Shown: positions 6,197 through 12,040 of the stretch, piece after piece
How the letters are laid out: each line of letters begins with the position of its first letter
Position numbering within the stretch: the stretch's first letter is position 1
Source of the DNA: Ruminococcus sp. UBA3767
GTDB lineage: Bacteria > Bacillota > Clostridia > Oscillospirales > Ruminococcaceae
Direction of reading: 5' to 3'
NCBI GenBank assembly: GCA_002371625.1
Contig: DFFV01000028.1
Span: forward strand, 1-12,040
Length of the DNA stretch: 12,040 nucleotides
The notes under the pieces: model-generated
The model's input: the letters and a program-made list of their open reading frames with translations, nothing else
The model's database searches: none
Told to the model about the DNA's origin: nothing
Made by a program: the position numbers and the translations under genes

Positions 6197-6781
6197 TCAT
6201 AGCTCCTGATAAAGCAGTCCGCATTTTCCGCAGTACCATATCAGCCTGCCCGATCGGTACATGGGCAGATATATATTCATCGCCCATTCGGGGTATTGTT
6301 TGAATAACATAACGCTGCTGTCGCTTTGATAAGCCGCAAAGGAAATGAAATGCTCCTTTGTCATCTCGTGTTCAGCCGTAATGTACCATTCACCGCCTAT
6401 GTCCTCTACATTCAGGAGCTCATTTTCCTTCGCCATGCGAGGGATAAGCGGAGTCAGCCTGCTGCCGCAGCAGGTCACCGCAGCATCACTCGTCGCAGTA
6501 ATGATATTTCCGCATTTACTGCAAACAAAAAACCTGAGCTTGTTCATATTGCCTTTCTCAATTTCGTTTTTGTCTATCTCTCCCGAGAGCAGCAGCTGCA
6601 TATCGGTTCCCAAAACGTCTGCCAATGCAGTCAGTAAAGACAGATCGGGGCAGCCGTTGCCGCACTCCCACTTTGAAACTGCCTTGTCGCTGACGTTTAT
6701 CTTTTCCGCAAGCTGCCTCTGTGTAAGTCCCAGCTCAGTGCGCAGTTTTCTAATAAGCTCTCCGGTTTTTACCTGATCCAT
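6197..6781 (-). CDS. XRE-family regulator with desulfoferrodoxin-like sensor domain
   Basis: 194 residues in two parts. Residues 6-62 form an XRE/HTH_3 DNA-binding domain (GELIRKLRTELGLTQRQLAE ... SDKAVSKWECGNGCPDL), including the characteristic 'VSKWE' recognition helix end. Residues 83-112 show C87-x2-C90-G and C104-C105-G, the spacing of the desulforedoxin Fe(Cys)4 site. Residues 130-194 resemble the superoxide-reductase half of desulfoferrodoxin: HEMTKEHFISF (H138, H144), then YCGKCG (C184, C187), where true enzymes have C-x-x-H-G. Some of the enzyme's iron-binding histidines are not visible, so a metal- or redox-sensing role is more likely than catalysis. The ATG at 6781 follows AGGAGG with 7 nt spacing. 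It is monocistronic and divergent from the AraC/ABC operon. Confidence 0.8.
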   Translation of the reverse strand: MDQVKTGELIRKLRTELGLTQRQLAEKINVSDKAVSKWECGNGCPDLSLLTALADVLGTDMQLLLSGEIDKNEIEKGNMNKLRFFVCSKCGNIITATSDAAVTCCGSRLTPLIPRMAKENELLNVEDIGGEWYITAEHEMTKEHFISFAAYQSDSSVMLFKQYPEWAMNIYLPMYRSGRLIWYCGKCGLLYQEL

Positions 6782-6808
6782 ATCATCGCCTCCTGTCTAT
6801 CTGTTTTG

Positions 6809-6837
6809 ATTATAACCCTTTATATCCGCTGCGTCAA
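6809..6837 (-). promoter_or_regulatory. Promoter of the XRE-desulfoferrodoxin-like gene
   Basis: On the minus strand TTGACG (6837-6832), a 17-bp spacer and TATAAT (6814-6809). Transcription would start near 6802. A 10-bp element, ACGGAGCGTG (minus strand 6849-6840), lies just upstream of the -35 box and recurs in the divergent promoter. Confidence 0.85.
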
Positions 6838-6923
6838 TCCACGCTCCGTAGACTGCACTATGACTTAAGCGTTTGAAGTAATACCTGACTGTTTTTACAA
6901 TAGAAAAGTCTTTTACTGCAAAA

Positions 6924-6941
6924 GGTTAGTGCAATCTAACT
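6924..6941. promoter_or_regulatory. Palindrome 1, GGTTAG-N6-CTAACT
   Basis: The first of three copies of GGTTAG-N6-CTAACC, with one arm mismatch. It is centred about 62 bp upstream of the predicted start of the AraC operon, an activator-like position. Confidence 0.65.
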
Positions 6942-6959
6942 AAAAAGCTGCCCCTTTCG

Positions 6960-6988
6960 TTGACAAAACGGAGCGTGTGTGATACACT
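6960..6988 (+). promoter_or_regulatory. Main promoter of the AraC/ABC operon
   Basis: TTGACA (6960-6965), a 17-bp spacer and TACACT (6983-6988). Transcription would start near 6995, at the first base of palindrome 2, leaving a leader of about 280 nt before the first ORF. Confidence 0.75.
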
Positions 6989-6994
6989 TTTAAT

Positions 6995-7012
6995 GGTTAG
7001 TTATAGCTAATC
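6995..7012. promoter_or_regulatory. Palindrome 2, GGTTAG-N6-CTAATC
   Basis: Second copy, with one arm mismatch, placed exactly on the predicted transcription start of the AraC/ABC operon. This is a repressor-like position. Confidence 0.65.
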
Positions 7013-7018
7013 GGATTT

Positions 7019-7128
7019 GCCGCAAAGTGAGCGTAAGTTACACAAACTTCTTCCTTCCCCCTTTTTGAAGATACCCGCAGTGAGCATTATCGCTCACCTT
7101 GCGGGTATTTATACGCTCACAAAACGGC
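7019..7128 (+). promoter_or_regulatory. Nested inverted repeats in the AraC leader, possible attenuator
   Basis: Inner hairpin: 7071-7085 pairs with 7092-7108 over 15 bp, with a 2-nt bulge (7098-7099) and a 6-nt loop, followed by a weak TTTA tract. Outer arms: GTGAGCGTA (7027-7035) pairs with TACGCTCAC (7112-7120), and GCCG (7019-7022) with CGGC (7125-7128) across an unpaired A-rich gap. The core GTGAGC occurs twice (7027, 7080) and GCTCAC twice (7092, 7115), so arms can swap partners. I recognise no known riboswitch class here. Confidence 0.5.
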
Positions 7129-7169
7129 GAAATCCAAAAACAGTTCGGAGCTTAAAAAGCAAAATGGAG

Positions 7170-7198
7170 TAGAAACCGGTAGCGTAATGTGCTACAAT
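7170..7198 (+). promoter_or_regulatory. Possible second promoter with extended -10
   Basis: TGCTACAAT (7190-7198) is an extended -10 element with a weak TAGAAA 17 bp upstream. It would start transcription near 7205, past the nested repeats. Lower confidence than the promoter at 6960-6988. Confidence 0.35.
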
Positions 7199-7239
7199 AA
7201 CCAACGGGCTGACAGGTTCAGCCTATATAAATGGAATTA

Positions 7240-7257
7240 GGTTAGATAAAACTAACC
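7240..7257. promoter_or_regulatory. Palindrome 3, GGTTAG-N6-CTAACC
   Basis: A perfect copy. With flanking bases its left half reads TTAGGTTAG (7237-7245), identical to a half-site of the classical DtxR/IdeR iron box, although the arms here are 6 bp apart instead of 1. It abuts the AAAGGAGG ribosome binding site (from 7258) of the leader ORF. Confidence 0.7.
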
Positions 7258-7272
7258 AAAGGAGGCTTTAAT

Positions 7273-7341
7273 ATGAAAGGATCTTATCAGCATCGGGATA
7301 TTCCCGGCGAAAAGCAATTTGAAAAGGCAGGCATAGCATGA
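7273..7341 (+). CDS. Small leader ORF of 22 codons before the AraC gene
   Basis: The ATG at 7273 follows a strong AAAGGAGG (7258-7265). The 22-residue product begins MKGSYQHRDIPGEKQ, is hydrophilic and matches no family I know. Its TGA (7339-7341) overlaps the ATG of the AraC gene (7338-7340) as ATGA. The AraC gene has only a weak ribosome binding site of its own, so ribosomes ending this ORF probably restart on it. It could be a coupling device, a regulatory leader peptide or an upstream piece of an older, longer AraC reading frame. Confidence 0.6.
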   Translation: MKGSYQHRDIPGEKQFEKAGIA

Positions 7342-8318
7342 CCGGGGATTTGTTTGAAACACTTGATAAAGCAGGCTTTGGCGCAAACGTCACCCAGGTC
7401 GCATCTCAGGGGGACTGCCGTGTGCTGCGCCTTGACGATAAGACGGGCGAGGGCTTTATGACTATGTACCGCCTGTTTGACGGCGTGTATCTTATGTACA
7501 ACGATTTTCACCTGCGCTCGTGTGTTTCGCAGTATCAGAACGCCGAGACCATGCTTTGCATCGACCATTGCCGTGAGGGACGCATCGAGCACGAAAACTC
7601 GCTCCACGAGCATTATTATATGGATGCAGGGACTATCCGCATAGATAAGCGTGTTCACCACGAGGGCAAGGTGGAGCTTCCGCTGTCGCACTATCACGGA
7701 ATGACTATCGGTTTTGTCAGCGGCGAAGCGGAGCAGTCGCTTTGCAGGGAAATGCCGTTTCTTTCGGTCGACCTCAAAGCGCTCGGCGAAAAATTCTGCT
7801 CCGATAATAAAGAATTCCTTATTCGTGAAAACGAACAGCTCAGCGTGATATTCTCGCAGCTTTACCACGCACCCAAAGCGGCAAAGCTGGATTATTTCCG
7901 TGTAAAAACAGCCGAGCTGCTGCTTGTGCTGTCATCGCTCGATCTTAACGAGCATGACCGGCAAGGTCAGTATTTCCCCATGCGCCAGACCGAGAAGATA
8001 AAACAGATACATTCGCTCATCACCACCTCGCTTGAGCGTTCGTATACTATCGAGCAGCTGTCCGAGAGGTTCACGATCGCACCTGCCACACTTCGCAAGG
8101 TGTTCAAAGCCGTTTACGGCACACCCGTATACCGCTATATAAAGACCTACAAAATGAAAGCGGCAGCCTCAATGCTCATCTCGCAGTCGTCGCTCACAGT
8201 ATCTCAGATAGCGCAGCAGCTGGGGTATGATAACGCATCAAAATTCTCTGCGGCGTTTCGTGATGTAATGGGCGCATCACCGCAGGAATACCGCAATAAA
8301 GAAATGGAGGAAATGTAA
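7338..8318 (+). CDS. AraC-family transcriptional regulator
   Basis: 326 residues. The N-terminal part (about 1-200) is a cupin-like ligand-sensing region, with a YLMYNDFHLRS strand typical of AraC regulators found beside Firmicute siderophore-type ABC genes. The C-terminal part (about 220-320) carries two helix-turn-helix units: TIEQLSERFTIAPATLRKVF (237-256), then LTVSQIAQQLGYDNASKFSA (286-305) ending in the canonical F(R)xxMGxSPxEYR (307-319). The start at 7338 fits the usual protein beginning and the ATGA coupling. Its TAA overlaps the next ATG by one base (TAATG). It most likely controls its own operon, possibly in response to a siderophore or metal complex, as PchR and YbtA do; that ligand is an inference. 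Confidence 0.9.
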   Translation: MTGDLFETLDKAGFGANVTQVASQGDCRVLRLDDKTGEGFMTMYRLFDGVYLMYNDFHLRSCVSQYQNAETMLCIDHCREGRIEHENSLHEHYYMDAGTIRIDKRVHHEGKVELPLSHYHGMTIGFVSGEAEQSLCREMPFLSVDLKALGEKFCSDNKEFLIRENEQLSVIFSQLYHAPKAAKLDYFRVKTAELLLVLSSLDLNEHDRQGQYFPMRQTEKIKQIHSLITTSLERSYTIEQLSERFTIAPATLRKVFKAVYGTPVYRYIKTYKMKAAASMLISQSSLTVSQIAQQLGYDNASKFSAAFRDVMGASPQEYRNKEMEEM

Positions 8319-10069
8319 TGGGAAAGAATAGAAACGGCTCATTCGGCTGGCTGCTCAGTCAGTCGGGCGAGCGGAAGGGCAAGTTCACCGCCAGCGTGAT
8401 ACTTGCCGCACTGAGTATGATATGCGGTATAGTGCCGTATTATTTTGTTGCAAAAATAGTCAGGCTGCTGCTTGATGGCAGCACCGACAAGACCGATTAC
8501 ATCATCTATGCAGTCGTGATACTTGTACTGTGGCTGCTCCATTCGCTGTTCCACTCGTTCTCAACAGCCTGCTCTCACCTTGCGACCTTCCACACGCTTG
8601 CCGTAATACGCAAAAAGGCACTTGATAAGCTGTCTAAAATGCCGCTTGGCGATGTTATAAGTCAGCCCTCGGGCACGCTCAAAAGTACGCTGGTAGAACG
8701 CATCGACAGCATAGAGACCACCCTTGCGCATATCCTGCCCGAGTTCACAACAGGCATCGGCGCACCGATAATTATTCTTATCTATACCTTCACGATGAAC
8801 TGGAAGCTCGCACTTGCAGCGCTCATAACCGTACCGATCGGGATAGTCTGCTATGCGCTGATGATGTTCGGCTATGAAAAAAGCTACAACCGCACCGTTA
8901 AGGCTACCAAGGACCTCAACGCCGTAACTGCCGAATATATCGGCGGTATCGAGGTCATAAAGGTGTTCGGCAAAGCGCAGTCCAGCTACGACAAGTTTGC
9001 CGCAGCCGCAAAGGAAAGTGCCGCCAGCTTTGTTGACTGGATGCGTTCGTGCAACGTATACATGACCTTTGCTATGTGCATAATGCCCGCAACGATGATA
9101 GCTGTCCTGCCGATAGGCGGCATAATGGCAATGCACGGCACTATCTCCACAGCCGACTTTATCACAGTTATCATACTCACAGTCGGGCTTATCGAACCGC
9201 TGCTGCGTGTAATGGCTTATTCCGATGATATAGCTCAGATGGATACTATCGTTACCGAGGTGCGCTCTATAATCGACGCTCCCGAAATGGTGCGTCCCGA
9301 AAAGCTGACAGCAAACATAAACGGCGGCGATATCGTGCTTGATGATGTGCACTTTGCTTATGAGGATAAAGAGATACTTCACGGTATTTCTCTTAAAATA
9401 AAACAGGGTGAGTTCGCAGCTCTTGTCGGTCCTTCGGGCAGCGGAAAAACAACAATAGCAAGACTTATCGCAAGCCTTTGGGATACAGGCTCGGGAAGCA
9501 TCTCCTACGGCGGAGCTGATATTAAAAATATCCCTCTTGAAGACTATAACGACAGGATAGCTTTTGTTTCGCAGGATAACTTCCTGTTCGATATGACCGT
9601 CAGGGAAAATATCCGCCTTGGCAGGCAGTCCGCCACCGATGCCGAGGTAGAGCAGGCTGCAAAGCTCTGCGGATGCCACGATTTTATAATGTCGCTTGAA
9701 AACGGCTATGATACAGTAGTCGGCACAGGCGGCGGCCACCTTTCGGGCGGCGAAAAGCAGAGGATCTCTATCGCAAGAGCGATGCTCAAGAATGCAGATG
9801 TCATAATCCTAGATGAAGCCACAGCCTACACCGATCCCGAAAACGAAGCGCTTATCCAGCGCAGCGTAGCAAAGCTCGTCAAGGGCAAAACGCTCATCGT
9901 TATCGCCCACAGACTTTCCACCGTAATGAACGCCGATAATATCTGCGTCGTAAATAACGGCGTGATAGAAGAGTCCGGCACACACGAAAAGCTGCTTGAA
10001 AAAGGCGGGCTTTACAGCAGGATGTGGGCAGCACATATCTCAGCAAAGGACGGTGACAGCGATGTTTAA
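8318..10069 (+). CDS. ABC transporter, fused permease-ATPase half-transporter 1 (YbtP/IrtA-like)
   Basis: 583 residues with an exporter-type membrane domain (about 20-310, six hydrophobic spans) followed by an ATPase domain. ATPase motifs: Walker A GPSGSGKTT (371-379), Q-loop Q419, signature LSGGEKQR (475-482), Walker B VIILDE (495-500), H-loop H531; all are intact. The D-loop reads AYTDPENE where AxxDPENE is usual for this group. Pairing with a second half-transporter and an AraC gene is the layout of YbtPQ and IrtAB, exporter-fold proteins that import iron-siderophores; drug or peptide export is an alternative. GGAGG about 9 nt ahead of the ATG and the TAATG overlap indicate coupling to the AraC gene. 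Confidence 0.9.
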   Translation: MGKNRNGSFGWLLSQSGERKGKFTASVILAALSMICGIVPYYFVAKIVRLLLDGSTDKTDYIIYAVVILVLWLLHSLFHSFSTACSHLATFHTLAVIRKKALDKLSKMPLGDVISQPSGTLKSTLVERIDSIETTLAHILPEFTTGIGAPIIILIYTFTMNWKLALAALITVPIGIVCYALMMFGYEKSYNRTVKATKDLNAVTAEYIGGIEVIKVFGKAQSSYDKFAAAAKESAASFVDWMRSCNVYMTFAMCIMPATMIAVLPIGGIMAMHGTISTADFITVIILTVGLIEPLLRVMAYSDDIAQMDTIVTEVRSIIDAPEMVRPEKLTANINGGDIVLDDVHFAYEDKEILHGISLKIKQGEFAALVGPSGSGKTTIARLIASLWDTGSGSISYGGADIKNIPLEDYNDRIAFVSQDNFLFDMTVRENIRLGRQSATDAEVEQAAKLCGCHDFIMSLENGYDTVVGTGGGHLSGGEKQRISIARAMLKNADVIILDEATAYTDPENEALIQRSVAKLVKGKTLIVIAHRLSTVMNADNICVVNNGVIEESGTHEKLLEKGGLYSRMWAAHISAKDGDSDV

Positions 10070-11795
10070 AATACTCAAAAACTTCTTTGATTTCTGCACC
10101 GAGCAGGACAGGAAACGCTTTTACATCTCAATAGTTCTCAGTCTGCTCCAGGCAATGTTTGAGGCGCTTAAAATACCTGCTATCGCCGTAATGGTCAGGG
10201 CGCTGCTGGACGGTAACGTAACTTCAAAGACCTGCCTTGCCTGCCTTGGCATAATGCTTGTAAGCATCATCGGCGCAGGCATTGCAAAAAGCAAAGCGAC
10301 AATGCTTCAGACACAGGGCGGATACGGCACCTGCGCACAGAAAAGAATGCAGCTTGCCGAGCATTTGCGCTATCTGCCGATGGGATATTATAACGAAAAC
10401 AGCCTTGGGCGCATAATGTCTGTAACTACCAACACTATGCAGAACCTTGAGAATGTCGCAACAAGAGTTGTTATGATAGTCTGCTCGGGACTTCTTTCCA
10501 CAGCTGTCATCACGCTTATGATACTCTTTTTCGATTGGCGCATAGGACTGATATTGCTTGCAGGGCTTGTGGTATTTTTCATCATCAACACAGGCCTTAT
10601 GAATGCAAGCGCAGGCATGGCAAAGCAAAAGCAGATAAAGGATTCTGCTCTTATCGCCAAGGTCATCGAGTACATCCAGGGCATCTCCGAGGTAAGAGCG
10701 TTCAGGCTCACCGGTGAGCGCAGCCGTGACCTTAACAAAGCTATCGACGAAAACGAGCACGCCAATTCCGCAATGGAAATAAAGCTCATACCGTTCATGT
10801 CCCTGCAGAGCTTCTGGCTCAAAGCGCTCGGCACGGGTATACTGCTTGCTTCGGTGCTGCTCCACCTCGGCGGCAGCATGGATCTTTTCACCTGCCTGCT
10901 GATGATTATCAGCTCCTACCTGATATATGCGCAGCTTGACAACGCAGGTACATATTCTGCACTTCTGCGCTCGGTAGATGTCTGCGTTTCGCAGGCAAAT
11001 GAGATTCTTGCAACACCTCAGATGGACATCAGCGGCGAGGATATCACCCCTGTAAGCTGCGACCTCAGCGCAGAGAACATCACCTTTGCATACGAGCAGA
11101 AAAATATCATCAACGGCATATCATTAAATATCCCCCAAAAGACCACCACCGCCATAGTCGGTCCTTCGGGCGGCGGAAAGACCACGCTGACTTCGCTTCT
11201 TTCACGCTTCTGGGACGTTGATTCAGGCTCGGTAAAGCTCGGCGGCACAGATGTGCGCAGGTACAGCATGGATTCGCTGATGAAGAATTTCAGCTTTGTT
11301 TTCCAGCGTGTATATCTCTTTGAGGATACCGTAGCCAACAATATCCGTTTCGGCCAGCCCGAAGCTCCTATGGAAAAGGTCATCGAGGCGGCAAAAAAAG
11401 CGTGCTGCCACGATTTTATAATGCAGCTCCCCGACGGATATGATACCGTCATCGGTGAGGGCGGCGCATCGCTTTCGGGCGGTGAAAAGCAGCGTATATC
11501 GATTGCCCGTGCTATAATGAAGGATGCTCCGATAATCGTGCTTGATGAAGCTACCGCAAATGTCGATCCCGAAAATGAAGCCGAGCTTGTCAGTGCGATC
11601 GAAGCGCTCACCAGAGAAAAAACTATCATAATGATAGCCCACAGGCTCAAGACTGTGCGCAAAGCAGATAACATAATCGTTGTAGAATCGGGCAGAATAG
11701 CCCAGCAGGGCACGCACGAACAGCTTATGGCGCAGCAGGGCATCTACCGCACATTTGTTGAGAGCAGGCGTGAAGCTGCCTCCTGGAGAATTTAA
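10062..11795 (+). CDS. ABC transporter, fused permease-ATPase half-transporter 2 (YbtQ/IrtB-like)
   Basis: 577 residues from the ATG at 10062, which overlaps the previous gene by 8 nt. An in-frame earlier ATG (9996) lies deep in that gene and is not a likely start. The membrane domain covers about 15-310, with a conserved DWRIGLILLAGL span near 158-169. ATPase motifs: Walker A GPSGGGKTT (367-375), Q-loop Q415, signature LSGGEKQR (471-478), Walker B IIVLDE (491-496), D-loop NVDPENE, H-loop H527. Both ATP sites of the predicted heterodimer appear intact, unlike many heterodimeric exporters with one degenerate site. The same reading frame continues past the TAA at 11793-11795 into a remnant of a different ABC ATPase. 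Confidence 0.9.
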   Translation: MFKILKNFFDFCTEQDRKRFYISIVLSLLQAMFEALKIPAIAVMVRALLDGNVTSKTCLACLGIMLVSIIGAGIAKSKATMLQTQGGYGTCAQKRMQLAEHLRYLPMGYYNENSLGRIMSVTTNTMQNLENVATRVVMIVCSGLLSTAVITLMILFFDWRIGLILLAGLVVFFIINTGLMNASAGMAKQKQIKDSALIAKVIEYIQGISEVRAFRLTGERSRDLNKAIDENEHANSAMEIKLIPFMSLQSFWLKALGTGILLASVLLHLGGSMDLFTCLLMIISSYLIYAQLDNAGTYSALLRSVDVCVSQANEILATPQMDISGEDITPVSCDLSAENITFAYEQKNIINGISLNIPQKTTTAIVGPSGGGKTTLTSLLSRFWDVDSGSVKLGGTDVRRYSMDSLMKNFSFVFQRVYLFEDTVANNIRFGQPEAPMEKVIEAAKKACCHDFIMQLPDGYDTVIGEGGASLSGGEKQRISIARAIMKDAPIIVLDEATANVDPENEAELVSAIEALTREKTIIMIAHRLKTVRKADNIIVVESGRIAQQGTHEQLMAQQGIYRTFVESRREAASWRI

Positions 11796-11885
11796 AACGT
11801 CACGGTCTTTATCGTCACTCACGATATGGAGCTTGCCGAGCGCTGCTGTACGCATAACCTGCATATCGAAAACGGCACTGTATAG
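11796..11885 (+). pseudogene. C-terminal remnant of an ECF-type (CbiO/EcfA-like) ABC ATPase
   Basis: Codons from 11799 read VTVFIVTHDMELAERCC and end HIENGTV before a TAG at 11883-11885. The THD-x-E-x-A pattern is the H-loop and following helix of an ABC ATPase, and H-I-E-N-G-x-V is the usual strand after it, as in energy-coupling-factor ATPases. Walker A, signature and Walker B are all missing, and no start codon with a ribosome binding site precedes it. It directly follows the previous stop codon and directly precedes the operon terminator. In related Firmicute operons as I recall them, ECF genes follow the two half-transporters, so a deletion probably removed them and left this last piece. 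Confidence 0.75.
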
Positions 11886-11921
11886 ATCCTCCGGTCTTTT
11901 CGGAGGATCTTTTCTTATTTT
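11884..11921 (+). terminator. Terminator of the AraC/ABC operon
   Basis: A perfect 10-bp stem (11884-11893 with 11901-11910) closes a 7-nt loop and is followed by a T-rich tract. It overlaps the stop codon of the ATPase remnant, so it belonged to the original end of the operon. Confidence 0.9.
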
Positions 11922-12040
11922 CTCCCTATTAACAAAAGCGTTCTATGATAAATCAGAATATGTAGGAGCTTTGCTCCATTTATTTTTTCTTACTTTTGAA
12001 ATCAGAATTACAACTTATGCTCTTCGATGTCATTTAAGGG
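11922..12040. other. AT-rich end of window, no gene seen
   Basis: No reading frame of useful size is present. A 5-bp GGAGC/GCTCC hairpin (11965-11977) precedes a T6 run at 11983 and may be a weak second terminator. AAATCAGAAT occurs twice about 49 bp apart; I attach no function to it. Confidence 0.4.

Larger units (their letters stand above)
6838..7272. other. Intergenic control region between divergent units
   Basis: No gene of normal size is seen in this 435-bp stretch. It holds, in order: the 10-bp element at 6840-6849 (inverted copy at 6968-6977), palindrome 1, a rightward consensus promoter, palindrome 2 at its start site, a nested inverted-repeat structure (7019-7128), a weak extended -10 promoter, palindrome 3, and the ribosome binding site of a leader ORF. 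Confidence 0.7.

Noticed and set aside
7071..7110. Inner hairpin of the AraC leader as a plain intrinsic terminator
   Set aside because: The U tract is only TTTA and the stem has a 2-nt bulge; the repeated arms make a regulatory structure more likely, so it is reported as a possible attenuator instead.
7226..7231. TATAAA near 7226 as a -10 box with CTGACA at 7209
   Set aside because: The spacer would be only 11 bp, too short for a sigma-A promoter.
8561..9739. Long open frame on the minus strand antisense to the first ABC half-transporter
   Set aside because: It has no ribosome binding site or family motifs, its protein is rich in Cys/His/Tyr as expected for antisense frames, and the plus strand encodes an intact ABC protein with all motifs.

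Overview
The window looks like a low-to-mid GC Firmicute of the class Clostridia, probably a gut Ruminococcus-like species. This rests on strong AGGAGG-type ribosome binding sites, consensus sigma-A promoters (TTGACA, 17-bp spacer, TATAAT-like), tight 1-8 nt gene overlaps, and the gene families present. The genus is an inference. No rRNA, tRNA, CRISPR array or insertion sequence was seen.

Layout. (1) 2-337: the end of an ABC-2-type permease, then a terminator. (2) 445-1966: an MFS efflux gene with its own consensus promoter and a long leader. The leader holds a 12-codon ORF whose end overlaps a 17-bp hairpin, which looks like translation-dependent attenuation. A two-way terminator separates it from (3) 2018-3912 (minus): an ABC exporter pair, a zinc-ribbon ATPase overlapping its permease. 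(4) 4037-6045 (minus): a TetR-controlled operon with twin palindromic operators. It holds the TetR gene, a collapsed aldo/keto-reductase ORF with a flavodoxin-like tail, an intact DUF4405 cytochrome b561-like membrane protein, and a flavodoxin-family remnant. (5) 6129-6837 (minus): an XRE regulator fused to a desulfoferrodoxin-like domain. (6) 6838-7272: a 0.4-kb control region with divergent promoters, three copies of a GGTTAG-N6-CTAACC palindrome and a nested RNA structure. (7) 7273-11795 (plus): a 22-codon leader ORF, an AraC regulator and two half-size ABC exporter-fold proteins, all translationally coupled, followed directly by the tail of an ECF-type ATPase and a strong terminator.

How it fits together. 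Block 7 has the layout of AraC-controlled YbtPQ/IrtAB-like transporters, which are associated with siderophore or metal import. The palindromes resemble half-sites of DtxR/IdeR iron boxes, and the divergent neighbour carries a ferrous-protein-like domain, so an iron or redox theme is plausible but unproven. At least three short, recognisable pieces of larger genes sit at operon positions where the full gene would be expected. This points to repeated deletion in these operons while promoters and terminators were kept.
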